A program made the position numbers and the translations under genes. 64,000 bases of DNA from positions 2,728,001 to 2,792,000 of the forward strand of contig NC_013757.1 of the NCBI RefSeq assembly GCF_000025345.1. The letters are read 5' to 3'. The notes beneath the pieces are model-generated. The model was not told the origin of the DNA. It worked only from the letters and a program-made list of their open reading frames with translations, and did not search any database. Source of the stretch: Geodermatophilus obscurus DSM 43160 (GTDB taxonomy: Bacteria; Actinomycetota; Actinomycetes; Mycobacteriales; Geodermatophilaceae). Shown piece after piece: positions 34,021 to 42,207 of the stretch; position 1 is the first letter of the stretch, and every line of letters begins with the position of its first letter.

Positions 34021-35628
34021 TCAGGGCAGCAGCCCGCTGAGTGCCTGCGCGGCGACGGCCGCGGTGGTCGGCGCCGGCACGGGAGACAGGAAGGGCGTCT
34101 CCTGCCGGCAGACCGTGCCTGCGGCCGGCAGCGCGCCGTCGACCAGGTACGCCTCGGTGCTGCTGTCTATGCAGGCGGACTCTCCGCCGTAGGCGGCGTG
34201 CCCGTCGCCCTCCATGGTCAGCAGCCGCGCCGTCCCCAGGTCGGCGGTCAGGCGCTCGGACCAGGCGTACGGGGTCGCCGGGTCGTAGGTCGTGCCGATC
34301 ACCAGCGGCGCGGGCGCGGAAGCGGACGCCTCGAAGGGGCCGGTGTAGGCGTCCTCGTCGCGCACCGGCCACAGCGCGTAGTGGATCTCGGTGTACCCGC
34401 TGTGGCCCCCGAAGTGCGGGAAGGACGCCCAGGACTCCGCGCCGCGGTCCAGGTAGACCTGCAGGTCGCCCTGCGGGTAGCGCTGCTCCGACGCGCCGAT
34501 GGTGAACGACCGGTCATCCGGTGCGCTGTCGGCCCGGAACACCGAGTCGACCAGCGCCCGGATGAACGAGGCGTCCCCGTTGGCGGCCTCGGACAGCACC
34601 AGACCCAGCAGGCCCCACAGCTGCTTGGCGTAGAGCAGCCGGGCGGTCACCAGCCGGATGTCGTCCGCGGTCACCGGTCGCGGGTCGGCCGGATACGCGT
34701 CGGCGGGGATCGGCGTCGTCTCGGCCCCGGCGAGCAGCCGGTCGTAGGCCAGGTAGGGGTCGGTGCCGCCGAAGCCCGAGCAGGCCACCTGGTCCACGGC
34801 GCAGGCCTCGGTGAAGCGGGCCAGCGCCACCTCGAAGCCGGCGGCCTGCTCCGCGGTGAAGCTCAACGGGTCGTTGAGGTAGCCGTCGGCGTCGACGGCG
34901 GCGTCCAGGACCAGCGCGCGGTACCCGTCGGGGTACAGGCGGGCGTACGTGGCACCGATGACGGTGCCGTAGGAGAACCCCAGGTAACTGAGCTGCTCGT
35001 CGCCGACCGCGGCGCGCAGCAGGTCCAGGTCGCGGGCGACGTTCGCGGTGGAGAGGTGCTCGAGGATCGGGCCGTTGGCCGCCAGACAGGCGTCGACGTA
35101 GCCCTGCGCCCGGTCGACGAGGGCGTCCAGGTCCACGTCGAGGGGGGTCGGCGTCGGCGTCACGGTCGGGCCCTGGGTCTCCGGGTCGACCTGGCAGTCG
35201 ACCGCCGGTGTGCTGGGCGCGACCCCGCGCGGGGCGAAGGCGACGATGTCGAAGCGCGCGTTGAGGTCCGCGAACAGGCCTGCGCCGGCCTCCTGCAGGT
35301 GCGTCACGAACTCGCCGCCGGGGCCGCCGGGGTTGACGAACAGCGAACCGATCCGGTTGGCGGGGTCGGTGGCCGGCACCCGGGAGAGGGCGATCCGGAT
35401 GCTCTCGCCGTCCGGCTCGTCGTGGTCCATCGGCAGGCCGGCGGTCGCGCACTGCACGCCGGCCGCCGTCGCGTCCTCCGTGAGCCCGCAGGCCGCCCAG
35501 GTCAGCTGGGGAACGACCCCGGCCAGTGGCTCGGCCGCGGGGACGGACGCGGCGGCGACCGCGGTCCCGGCGCCGGAGACGAGGGTGGCCACGGCCACCA
35601 CGACGAGCGTTCGACGACACCTGGTCAC
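34021..35628 (-). CDS. Secreted TAP-like alpha/beta hydrolase (tripeptidyl aminopeptidase type)
   Basis: This 535-residue secreted hydrolase has a signal peptide (about residues 1-28, cleaved near AVAAAS) and the S33 peptidase plan: VNPGGPGGEFV (oxyanion region), the nucleophile in LGFSYGTVIG, the acid in IGTTYDPATPY and the histidine in GDGHAAYG, followed by the TAP C-terminal region with conserved cysteines. Such enzymes of actinobacteria remove tripeptides or hydrolyse esters outside the cell. It is divergent from the DUF2470 gene across an iron box. Confidence 0.8.
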   Translation of the reverse strand: MTRCRRTLVVVAVATLVSGAGTAVAAASVPAAEPLAGVVPQLTWAACGLTEDATAAGVQCATAGLPMDHDEPDGESIRIALSRVPATDPANRIGSLFVNPGGPGGEFVTHLQEAGAGLFADLNARFDIVAFAPRGVAPSTPAVDCQVDPETQGPTVTPTPTPLDVDLDALVDRAQGYVDACLAANGPILEHLSTANVARDLDLLRAAVGDEQLSYLGFSYGTVIGATYARLYPDGYRALVLDAAVDADGYLNDPLSFTAEQAAGFEVALARFTEACAVDQVACSGFGGTDPYLAYDRLLAGAETTPIPADAYPADPRPVTADDIRLVTARLLYAKQLWGLLGLVLSEAANGDASFIRALVDSVFRADSAPDDRSFTIGASEQRYPQGDLQVYLDRGAESWASFPHFGGHSGYTEIHYALWPVRDEDAYTGPFEASASAPAPLVIGTTYDPATPYAWSERLTADLGTARLLTMEGDGHAAYGGESACIDSSTEAYLVDGALPAAGTVCRQETPFLSPVPAPTTAAVAAQALSGLLP

Positions 35629-35795
35629 GGACCCCAGCCCTCCGGAGGATGCCAGGGCGCCACGCGACGAGCGCCCCGTGAACGCCGGTCATGGAACACC
35701 TGCCCTGGTCGCGCGGGCAACGGTCCCGGGTCCGCCCGTCCCCGGTCCCGGCGCGTCGGGTACGGCGCGCCGGTGGGGCTCCACCGGCCAGTGGA

Positions 35796-35814
35796 TCAGG
35801 TTAGGCTCACCTAA
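35796..35814. promoter_or_regulatory. IdeR/DtxR-type iron box
   Basis: TCAGGTTAGGCTCACCTAA matches the 19-bp DtxR/IdeR consensus at 17 positions, with perfect TTAGG and CCTAA core arms. It ends 25 bp before the GTG of the DUF2470 gene, overlapping the expected core promoter. The metal-bound repressor would shut the gene off when iron is plentiful. The divergent peptidase gene, 168 bp away, might also respond. Confidence 0.75.
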
Positions 35815-35839
35815 CTCGCCGCCGACCTCCAGGGAGCCC

Positions 35840-36574
35840 GTGACGACCGGCCCCGCAGCGCCCACCCTCCGCGCCGACGCCGCCGAGCGTGCCCGCACCG
35901 TCGCCGGCCGCAGCCCCGCCGCGCTGTGCGTGCGCGGGCTGGGCGTCGGCCGCCCGCTGGCGCACGCGACCACCACCACGGGCACGACCTACGTGCTGGT
36001 GCCCACCGGCGGGGAGGTCGACGCCGCGCTCGCCGGGCGGGACGACCTCACCGCGGTGCTGCTGCGGGACCCGCTGCGCGCCCAGCTGTGGCTCTCCGGC
36101 TGGCTCACCCCGGTGCACCCCGCCGCCCGGCGCGCCGCGGTGCTCGCCTTCGCCGGGACCCGGCCGGTGGCACCGCTGCTCGACGTCGGGCGGGGCATCA
36201 CGCTGCTGCGGCTGGACCTGGCCGAGGTGGTGCTGCGGGAGGGGGAGCGCTGCACGGAGGTGGGCCCGCAGGGCTACGCCGCGGCCCGGCCCGACCCGCT
36301 GGCCGCCGTCGAGGCGCGGGTGCTGCAGCACCTCGACCGCGAACACCCCCAGGTCCTCGACCTGCTGCGCAGCCGCATCCCGGCCGGCGACCTCGGCCCG
36401 CGCGACGTCGTCCGCCCCCTGGGGCTGGACCGCTTCGGCTTCCGGCTCCGCATCGAGCGCCCGGCCGGCCGGTGCGACCTGCGGGTGCCGTTCCCGCGGC
36501 CGCTCACCTGCCCCGGCCAGCTGCAGGCCGCCACCCGGCAGCTGATCTGCAGCGCCCGGGCGTCCCGGGGCTAG
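35840..36574 (+). CDS. DUF2470 domain protein, predicted iron-regulated haem utilisation factor
   Basis: This 244-residue cytoplasmic protein has an N-terminal split-barrel-like region (TYVLVPTGGEVDAALAGRDD, LWLSGWLTPVHP) and a C-terminal DUF2470 domain (about 155-240; AVEARVLQHLDREHPQVLDL, LGLDRFGFRLRIE). DUF2470 is the C-terminal part of HugZ-type haem oxygenases, which release iron from haem. The GTG at 35840 has AGGGAG just upstream. The stop shares CTAG with the convergent helicase gene. An iron box at the promoter supports a role in iron or haem handling. Confidence 0.65.
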   Translation: MTTGPAAPTLRADAAERARTVAGRSPAALCVRGLGVGRPLAHATTTTGTTYVLVPTGGEVDAALAGRDDLTAVLLRDPLRAQLWLSGWLTPVHPAARRAAVLAFAGTRPVAPLLDVGRGITLLRLDLAEVVLREGERCTEVGPQGYAAARPDPLAAVEARVLQHLDREHPQVLDLLRSRIPAGDLGPRDVVRPLGLDRFGFRLRIERPAGRCDLRVPFPRPLTCPGQLQAATRQLICSARASRG

Positions 36575-38550
36575 TCGCCCGCGTTCTCCGCCAGCAGCTG
36601 CGCCAGCCGGGTGCGCCGCGGCCGGACGTCGACCTGGCTCACCGCGCGGGCCAGCGCTGCACCGGAGGCGTGCACGATGGACAGGTGGCGCTGGGCTCGG
36701 GTCAGCGCGGTGTAGACCAGCGGCCGGGACAGCATCCCGCCGGCCTCCGGCGGCAGGACGACGACCACGCCGGGCCACTCCGAGCCCTGCGCGCGGTGCA
36801 CGGTGATCGCCCAGCCGTGCCGCAGGTCGCTCATCGCGGACCCGCTGACCGTCACCGGCCCCGAGGCGAAGTCGACGTCGAGGGTGCCGTCGCCGGTGCC
36901 GGTGACCACGCCGGTCTCGCCGTTCGCGAACCCGGTGGGCTCTAGGTCCAGGTGGTTGGCGGTGGCCACCACCCGGTCGCCGACGTCGAAGCCCCACACC
37001 GTGCCGTCGCCCGGGTTGAGCCTCGCCTTGAGCGCCTTGTTCAGCTCGATCGTCCCGGCCGGTCCGCGGTGCACCGGCGTGACCACCTGCACGGTCGCCG
37101 GGTCGATCCGCAGCGCCCGCGGGATGGAGTCGGTGACCAGCTGCACCACCCGCTTGGCCGCCTCCGCGCTGCCGCCGGCGGGGACGACGACCACCTCGCG
37201 GTCGGGGGAGTCCACCGGCGGGAGCTCCCCGCCCCGGACGGCGTTGGCCAGCCGGGCGATCGCCCCGCCCTCCGCCTGCCGGTAGAGCGTGGTCAGCTCG
37301 GTCACCGGGACGACGCCCGAGTCGATCAGGTCGCCGAGCACGTGGCCCGGTCCGATCGAGGGCAGCTGGGCGGGGTCGCCCACGAGCAGCAGGTGGGTGC
37401 CGTCCTGGCAGGCCTCCAGCAGCGCCGCAGTGAGCTCGACGTCGAGCATCGAGGCCTCGTCGACCACGACGACGTCGGCGTCCAGCGGCCACTCCTCGTT
37501 GCGGGCGAACCCGCCGGAGGTGCCCTGCGCACCGAGCAGCCGGTGCACGGTGACCGCCGGGTGGTCGGTCAGCTCCTCCAGCCGCTTGGCCGCCCGGCCG
37601 GTCGGCGCGGCGAGCGCGACCTCGGCGCCCTTGGCCTGCAGCAGCTTCACCACGGCGGCGACGGTGCGGCTCTTGCCGGTGCCCGGCCCGCCGGTCAGCA
37701 GCGAGACGCCGGCGCCCAGCACCTGCGCGACGGCCTGCTTCTGCGCGTCGTCCAGGCCCCTGGCCACCGAGCGGACGGCGGCGGGGTCGGCGATGCGCTC
37801 GGCGGTGGCGGCCAGCCGGGCGACGTTCTCCGCGACCGCCTCCTCGGCCATCCCGTAGCGGGCCAGCGACAGGGTGCGCAGCGCCGGGTCCGGCTCGGGG
37901 AGCTCGTCGTCGGGCTGGTGGGGGCCCAGGTCGCCAGCGTCCTCGTCGTACTCCGGCTCCGGCGGCTCGTGCTCGAGCACCTCGCCGGACTCGACCGCCG
38001 CTCCGATCGCCGCAACCGGGTCGGCGACGCCCTCGGCGCGCAGCGCGGCGACGACCAGGTCGGCGGGGAGCACGGTGTGCCCGTCGCGGGTCGCCGTCCG
38101 CAGGGTGTGGGCGACGACCGCCCGACCGCGCCGGGTGTCCTGCCTGTCGGCGCCGGGCAGGACGGCGATGGCCAGCCGATCGGCGTCGCCCAGGGTGACC
38201 CCGGTCAGGCCGAGCAGCGCCCACGGGTCGTCGCGCAGCCGGCGGGCGGCGTCGTTGCCCAGGGCGTCGGCGGCGGTCGAGGCGAGCTTCGCGTCCAGGC
38301 CCGCGCCGACCAGCAGCTCCACGACCTCGTAGGTGGGCGCGGCGGCCAGAAAGCTGGAGAAGAGCCGCTCGGCGCGCTGCCGGCCCACGCGGGGCAACTT
38401 CAGCAGCCGGTCGGCGGTGACGTCGTCGGAGGAGGTGATGCCGGCGGCCGGCAGCTCCGCGGCGGCCCGCTTGCCCAGGCCCGGCCACAGTCCGGCGGCG
38501 CAGAAGGCGGCGAAGACCGGGTCGGTCGTCGTGGTCGGGACCGCGCTCAC
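36571..38550 (-). CDS. RecD-like (RecD2) ATP-dependent DNA helicase
   Basis: This 659-residue SF1B helicase has N-terminal helix-hairpin-helix-like repeats (KLPRVGRQRAERLFSSF), then the motor: Walker A LTGGPGTGKSRT, motif Ia APTGRAAKR, Walker B VVVDEASMLD, motif III LVGDPAQLPSIG, motif IV-V MVTPVHRG-like and TVHRAQGSEWPGVVV, and motif VI LVYTALTRAQRHL. An acidic stretch (about 215-240) separates the regions. GTG at 38550 overlaps the stop of the upstream reductase (GTGA) and has GGAGG upstream. It unwinds DNA 5' to 3' in repair or recombination. Confidence 0.85.
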   Translation of the reverse strand: MSAVPTTTTDPVFAAFCAAGLWPGLGKRAAAELPAAGITSSDDVTADRLLKLPRVGRQRAERLFSSFLAAAPTYEVVELLVGAGLDAKLASTAADALGNDAARRLRDDPWALLGLTGVTLGDADRLAIAVLPGADRQDTRRGRAVVAHTLRTATRDGHTVLPADLVVAALRAEGVADPVAAIGAAVESGEVLEHEPPEPEYDEDAGDLGPHQPDDELPEPDPALRTLSLARYGMAEEAVAENVARLAATAERIADPAAVRSVARGLDDAQKQAVAQVLGAGVSLLTGGPGTGKSRTVAAVVKLLQAKGAEVALAAPTGRAAKRLEELTDHPAVTVHRLLGAQGTSGGFARNEEWPLDADVVVVDEASMLDVELTAALLEACQDGTHLLLVGDPAQLPSIGPGHVLGDLIDSGVVPVTELTTLYRQAEGGAIARLANAVRGGELPPVDSPDREVVVVPAGGSAEAAKRVVQLVTDSIPRALRIDPATVQVVTPVHRGPAGTIELNKALKARLNPGDGTVWGFDVGDRVVATANHLDLEPTGFANGETGVVTGTGDGTLDVDFASGPVTVSGSAMSDLRHGWAITVHRAQGSEWPGVVVVLPPEAGGMLSRPLVYTALTRAQRHLSIVHASGAALARAVSQVDVRPRRTRLAQLLAENAGD

Positions 38551-39527
38551 CTGTCGAACCTCCGCTCGGGGTAGCCGAAGTAGGGCGCCGAGACGTCCTC
38601 GAGCGCGGTGCGGATGGCCGCGGGCAGCCGCACGGCGTCGGCGTCCAGCGAGGCCTGCAGCTGCTGCGCGGTCCGCGCCCCGACCACCGGCGCGGTGACG
38701 CCGGGGCGGTCGCGCACCCACGCCAGCGCCACGGCCAGCGGCGTGGTGCCCAGCCCCTGGGCTGCGGTGACCACCGCCTCGACGATCCGGTCGGCGGTCG
38801 CCGAGCGCAGCCCGTCGATGAAGCCCTGCCACTGCGGGGACGCGCCGCGGGACTCCGCCGGCGGGCCCTGCCGGTACTTGCCGGTGAGCAGCCCGCGGCC
38901 CAGCGGGGACCAGGCCAGCACGCCCAGCCCCAGCGCCTCCGCGGCGGGCACGACCTCGCGCTCGACGCCGCGCTGCAGCAGCGAGTACTCCACCTGGGTG
39001 CTGACGACGGGCACCCGGCCGGGCCAGGCGCGCTGCCAGGTGACGGCCTGCGCGGTCTGCCAGCCGGTGAAGTTGCTGATCCCGACGTAGCGCACCCGGC
39101 CGGAGGAGACGGCGGCGTCGCAGGCGGCGAGGGTCTCCTCCAGCGGGGCCGTGTCGTCCCAGGAGTGCAGCTGCCACAGGTCGACGTGGTCGGTGCCCAG
39201 GCGCTCCAGCGAGGCGTCCAGCGCGGCCAGCAGGTGCCCGCGGGAGGCGCCGCGGCCCATCGGCCCCGGCGCGGTGCGCCCGACGGCCTTGGTGGCGACC
39301 AGCACGTCGGAACGGGGGACGACGTCGGACAGCAGCCGGCCCAGGGTGCGCTCGCTGTCCCCGTCGCAGTAGACGTCGGCGGTGTCCACCAGCGTGCCGC
39401 CGGCGTCGACGAACGCCGTCAGCTGCATCGCGGCCTCGTCCTCGTCGGTGTCGCGGCCCCAGGTCATGGTGCCCAGTGCCAGGCGCGAGACCACCAGGCC
39501 GCTGCGCCCCAGCGCGCGTTGTTCCAC
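38547..39527 (-). CDS. Aldo/keto reductase
   Basis: This 326-residue TIM-barrel NADPH reductase has the catalytic tetrad Asp and Tyr in VDTADVY, Lys in LVATKAV and His in LWQLHSWDD, and the cofactor-binding LAWSPLGRGLLTGKY and VVGARTAQQL segments. Substrate is unknown. The GTG start lies 8 nt after TAGGTT without SD, indicating a leaderless mRNA. It is coupled to the helicase gene by a 4-bp overlap, although the functions look unrelated. Confidence 0.85.
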   Translation of the reverse strand: MEQRALGRSGLVVSRLALGTMTWGRDTDEDEAAMQLTAFVDAGGTLVDTADVYCDGDSERTLGRLLSDVVPRSDVLVATKAVGRTAPGPMGRGASRGHLLAALDASLERLGTDHVDLWQLHSWDDTAPLEETLAACDAAVSSGRVRYVGISNFTGWQTAQAVTWQRAWPGRVPVVSTQVEYSLLQRGVEREVVPAAEALGLGVLAWSPLGRGLLTGKYRQGPPAESRGASPQWQGFIDGLRSATADRIVEAVVTAAQGLGTTPLAVALAWVRDRPGVTAPVVGARTAQQLQASLDADAVRLPAAIRTALEDVSAPYFGYPERRFDR

Positions 39528-39629
39528 GGGAGGCCAACCTACCGTCGGGGCACGACGGCGGCCGGGGACCGCGACCGTTCCTGCGTGCCGCGCGAGGGCC
39601 CGGCCGGCCGCGCTCTAGGGTGGCCTCCC

Positions 39630-39698
39630 GTGCTCCTGCGAACCACCCCCGCCGCCCGACCCGCCGCTGCTGGCCGACGGGGGTACCGCGGGCGATGA
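39630..39698 (+). CDS. 22-codon leader ORF coupled to uppP
   Basis: A GTG at 39630 lies 8 nt after TAGGGT (39616-39621), the leaderless promoter spacing seen at other genes here. It opens a 22-residue frame, VLLRTTPAARPAAAGRRGYR plus GR, whose TGA overlaps the uppP ATG as ATGA (39695-39698). Ribosomes finishing it could restart on uppP. The Arg-rich end could make translation speed sensitive. Existence as a translated peptide is inferred. Confidence 0.45.
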   Translation: MLLRTTPAARPAAAGRRGYRGR

Positions 39699-40528
39699 GC
39701 TGGATCGAGGCCGTCGTCCTGGGGCTGGTGCAGGGGCTGACGGAGTTCCTGCCCATCTCCTCCAGCGCGCACCTGCGGGTGGTGGGGGAGGCCTTCGGCT
39801 GGGGTGACCCGGGTGCGGCGTTCACCGCGATCACCCAGATCGGCACCGAGGCCGCGGTGCTGCTCTACTTCCGCCGCGACATCGGGCGGATCATCAGCGC
39901 CTGGGTGCGCTCCCTGGGCGACCGCGCGATGCGCCGCGACCCCGACGCCCGGATGGGCTGGCTGATCATCGCCGGCACGCTGCCGATCGGGATCCTCGGG
40001 CTGCTGTTCCAGGACCGCATCGAGACCACCTTCCGCGACCTGCGCATCGTCGCGATCGCACTGGTCGCGTTCTCGCTGGTCCTCTACTGGGCCGACCGCG
40101 TGGGCGGCAAGAAGCGGGAGCTGGACCAGCTGACCGTCGGGCACGGCATCGCCTTCGGCTTCGCCCAGGCGATGGCACTGGTGCCCGGGGTCTCGCGCTC
40201 CGGCGGCACGATCACCATGGGGCTGTTCCTCGGCTACTCCCGGGCCGCCGCGGCGCGGTACTCCTTCCTGCTCGCCGTCCCCGCCGTGCTGGCCTCGGGC
40301 TTCTTCCAGGTCTACGAGGCGCTCACCGGCGGGGTCGCGGGGGAGGCGGTCGCATGGGGGCCGACGATCCTGGCCACGGTACTGGCCTTCGGCGTCGGGC
40401 TGGTCGTCATCGCCTGGCTGCTGCGCTACCTCGACCGGGGCAGCTTCACGCCGTTCGTCGTCTACCGCGTGGTGCTGGGCCTGCTGATCCTCGCCCTCGT
40501 CGGCGCCGGGGTGCTCGCCCCGCAGTGA
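39695..40528 (+). CDS. uppP: Undecaprenyl-diphosphate phosphatase
   Basis: This 277-residue membrane enzyme (BacA/UppP) dephosphorylates undecaprenyl diphosphate to recycle the lipid carrier of cell-wall precursors; it also confers bacitracin tolerance. Signature segments are the (E/Q)-rich VQGLTEFLPISSSAHLRVVG and LVPGVSRSGGTITMG, whose Glu, Ser and Arg form the active site. About eight membrane segments follow the family pattern. A leader ORF overlaps its ATG. It begins the block of genes known in the same order in mycobacteria. Confidence 0.95.
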   Translation: MSWIEAVVLGLVQGLTEFLPISSSAHLRVVGEAFGWGDPGAAFTAITQIGTEAAVLLYFRRDIGRIISAWVRSLGDRAMRRDPDARMGWLIIAGTLPIGILGLLFQDRIETTFRDLRIVAIALVAFSLVLYWADRVGGKKRELDQLTVGHGIAFGFAQAMALVPGVSRSGGTITMGLFLGYSRAAAARYSFLLAVPAVLASGFFQVYEALTGGVAGEAVAWGPTILATVLAFGVGLVVIAWLLRYLDRGSFTPFVVYRVVLGLLILALVGAGVLAPQ

Positions 40529-40571
40529 CGCGGGTGAGCGGCCACCCCGGGTCCCGCCTCCCTCTCCCTGT

Positions 40572-40643
40572 GTTGATCATGGGGTTCGCGCCCGCGGACG
40601 CGCCCGACACGGCGTGTCCCCCGGCGACGACCCCATGATCAAC
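40572..40643. terminator. 14-bp inverted repeat between convergent genes
   Basis: GTTGATCATGGGGT (40572-40585) and ACCCCATGATCAAC (40630-40643) are exact reverse complements, with a 44-nt loop that holds a second small hairpin (GACACGGCGTGTC). The right arm contains the stop codon of the convergent hydrolase. It should end transcription from both sides. Confidence 0.65.
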
Positions 40644-41487
40644 GAGGAGGTGGCGTGCTGCGGACGACGTGGTCGCCGACGGCCGCGGCGATCCCCGCGG
40701 CGTCGAGGACGGGGATCGTGTGGTGGCTGGCCGCCGGCAGCTCGACGACGGTGGCCGCCGGCAGCAGGGTCCGCGCGCTCCGCGCCACCCGGGACGGGTC
40801 GTGTGCCCGGCTGCGGCCGGCGACGAGCACCAGCGTTGGCGTGGTCAGCCGGGCCAGCCGGGCCCGGGGCGGGCGGCGCGTCGGGACGATCGGCGTGGCG
40901 TCGAACTCGGTCGAACCCCGGACGGTGACCTCCAGCCAGGCCGGATCGAGCGCGCGTCCCCGGGTCTCCCAGGCCAGGAACCGCCGCACGCGGGCCGGCG
41001 TGGGGCGCACCAGGTGCGGCAGGGCGTGCAGCAGGTAGCGCGGGCTGAAGCCGGCAAAGCACGCCGTCGGGTCGAGGAGCGCGAGGGAGAAGACCGTCCC
41101 GGGACGCTCGAGAGCGCCGGTGAGCGCCAGGTGCCCGCCGGCGGAGTGGCCCACCAGGTGCACGGGCCCGACGTCGAGCGCCTCGATCAGCTCGGTCAGC
41201 CACGCGGCCTGGTCGGCCGTCGTCCGGAAGGGGCGGCCGCTGGTGCTGCGGCCCGGGCTGCCGGGCTGGTCCGGGGCGAGCACCCGGACCCGTCCGGACA
41301 GCTCGCGGGCCACGCCCGCCCAGGCCGTCGCCGTCGCGCCGCCGCCGTGCAGCAGGACCGTGGGGGGCGCCCCGGCCGGTCCTGCGGCCAGCACGTGCGT
41401 GCGTCCCCACGACGTCGGGACGTCGAGCGCGTCGGTTCCGGCCGGCCAGCGCGCGGCTGCGGCGGCGTAGGCCTCGGTGAAGTCCAT
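40639..41487 (-). CDS. Alpha/beta hydrolase
   Basis: This 282-residue hydrolase has the oxyanion region LLHGGGATATAWAGV, the nucleophile elbow LVGHSAGGHLAL and a late histidine in SHHTIPV. The acid is less clear: VAGRSRAHDPSRV has Asp displaced by the usual count. The Arg-rich cap has about 80 residues. It is divergent from a MarR gene across a 50-bp AT-rich gap, so it is probably under MarR control and acts on a small aromatic or ester compound. Confidence 0.75.
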   Translation of the reverse strand: MDFTEAYAAAAARWPAGTDALDVPTSWGRTHVLAAGPAGAPPTVLLHGGGATATAWAGVARELSGRVRVLAPDQPGSPGRSTSGRPFRTTADQAAWLTELIEALDVGPVHLVGHSAGGHLALTGALERPGTVFSLALLDPTACFAGFSPRYLLHALPHLVRPTPARVRRFLAWETRGRALDPAWLEVTVRGSTEFDATPIVPTRRPPRARLARLTTPTLVLVAGRSRAHDPSRVARSARTLLPAATVVELPAASHHTIPVLDAAGIAAAVGDHVVRSTPPPR

Positions 41488-41509
41488 GGGGACAGGTAAC
41501 TAAATAGTC

Positions 41510-41527
41510 TAGCTACTCGGCAAGCTA
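41510..41527. promoter_or_regulatory. Inverted repeat in the MarR/hydrolase intergenic region
   Basis: TAGCT-ACTCGGCA-AGCTA lies in the only AT-rich stretch nearby and overlaps the TAAGCT -10 box of the marR-type gene. It is a reasonable autoregulatory site for MarR that also faces the divergent hydrolase promoter. Confidence 0.4.
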
Positions 41528-41537
41528 AGCTCCCGGC

Positions 41538-41996
41538 ATGGCGGAGGGGAGGCAGGCGCCGGCCACCGTGCACCGGCTGCGCGCGCTCACGCTGCTGCTC
41601 GACGCGGCGGGTGCCGCCTTCGCCGCGCGGAACGGACTCAGCGCCACCGACGTCCGCGCGCTGGTGTGCCTGCTCGACCGGGAGCGGGCCGGCGTCCCGG
41701 CGAGCCCGACCTGGCTGGCCGGTCAGCTGCGGGTCACCACTGCCTCGGTCACCGCGCTGCTCGACCGGTTGGAGCGGGCCGGGCACGTGCGTCGCGTCCC
41801 GCGCAGCGACGACCGTCGGCGGGTCGACGTCCTCGTGCAGGACTCGGCCAAGGAGCTGGGCTGGGCCTTCTTCGGGCCGCTCGTCAACGCCACGGCGGCC
41901 GTCCTCGACCGTCGTAGCGCGGCCGAGCGGGCGGTGATCGACGCCTTCCTGGACGACATGGTCGCCGCCGTGGACGCCGCGGCGGGGGAGCGCTGA
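41538..41996 (+). CDS. MarR-family transcriptional regulator
   Basis: This 152-residue regulator has the winged helix-turn-helix SPTWLAGQLRVTTASVTALL and the wing RRVPRSDDRRRVDVLV, flanked by dimerising helices. The ATG lies 6 nt after TAAGCT (41526-41531), a leaderless start. It is divergent from the hydrolase gene, the usual position of a MarR repressor and its target. Confidence 0.85.
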   Translation: MAEGRQAPATVHRLRALTLLLDAAGAAFAARNGLSATDVRALVCLLDRERAGVPASPTWLAGQLRVTTASVTALLDRLERAGHVRRVPRSDDRRRVDVLVQDSAKELGWAFFGPLVNATAAVLDRRSAAERAVIDAFLDDMVAAVDAAAGER

Positions 41997-42037
41997 GGCC
42001 GGCTCGCTGCAGACCTCCGCAGCTCAGGGGGCCCCGA

Positions 42038-42083
42038 CCCTCCTGCAGGGTCCCGCCGCGAGCTGGCGAGCGGTGGGGGGCAG
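42038..42083 (+). repeat. Intergenic repeat, copy A
   Basis: This 46-bp segment is identical to 42134-42179. It starts with CCCTCCTGCAGGGTCCCGCC, but its right arm (GCAGCGAGAGG) no longer pairs with the left arm. A separate 7-bp hairpin, AGAGGAC with GTCCTCT, follows it. It appears to be a truncated member of the family at copies B, C and D. Confidence 0.7.
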
Positions 42084-42133
42084 CGAGAGGACCCCGTCCT
42101 CTCTGCCCTTCGCAGGCCCAGGGCGGGCCCCGG

Positions 42134-42184
42134 CCCTCCTGCAGGGTCCCGCCGCGAGCTGGCGAGCGGTGGGGGGCAGGAGGG
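42134..42184 (+). repeat. Intergenic repeat, copy B (intact stem)
   Basis: CCCTCCTGC (42134-42142) and GCAGGAGGG (42176-42184) pair perfectly around 33 nt. Most of the unit is a direct duplicate of copy A. It stands just upstream of the phosphomutase promoter box, followed by the tail GGGTCCTTTCT shared with other copies. Confidence 0.75.
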
Positions 42185-42207
42185 TCCTTTCTCTAGGCTC
42201 GTGCGTC

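Noticed and set aside
35796-35814. Iron box taken as control of the secreted peptidase gene only
   Set aside because: The site is 168 bp from that start but 25 bp from the DUF2470 start, so control of the DUF2470 gene is far more likely.
42038-42179. CRISPR array, suggested by the two 46-bp identical segments
   Set aside because: Only two copies, with a 50-bp gap and the same family found singly elsewhere; no cas genes. It is an intergenic hairpin repeat.
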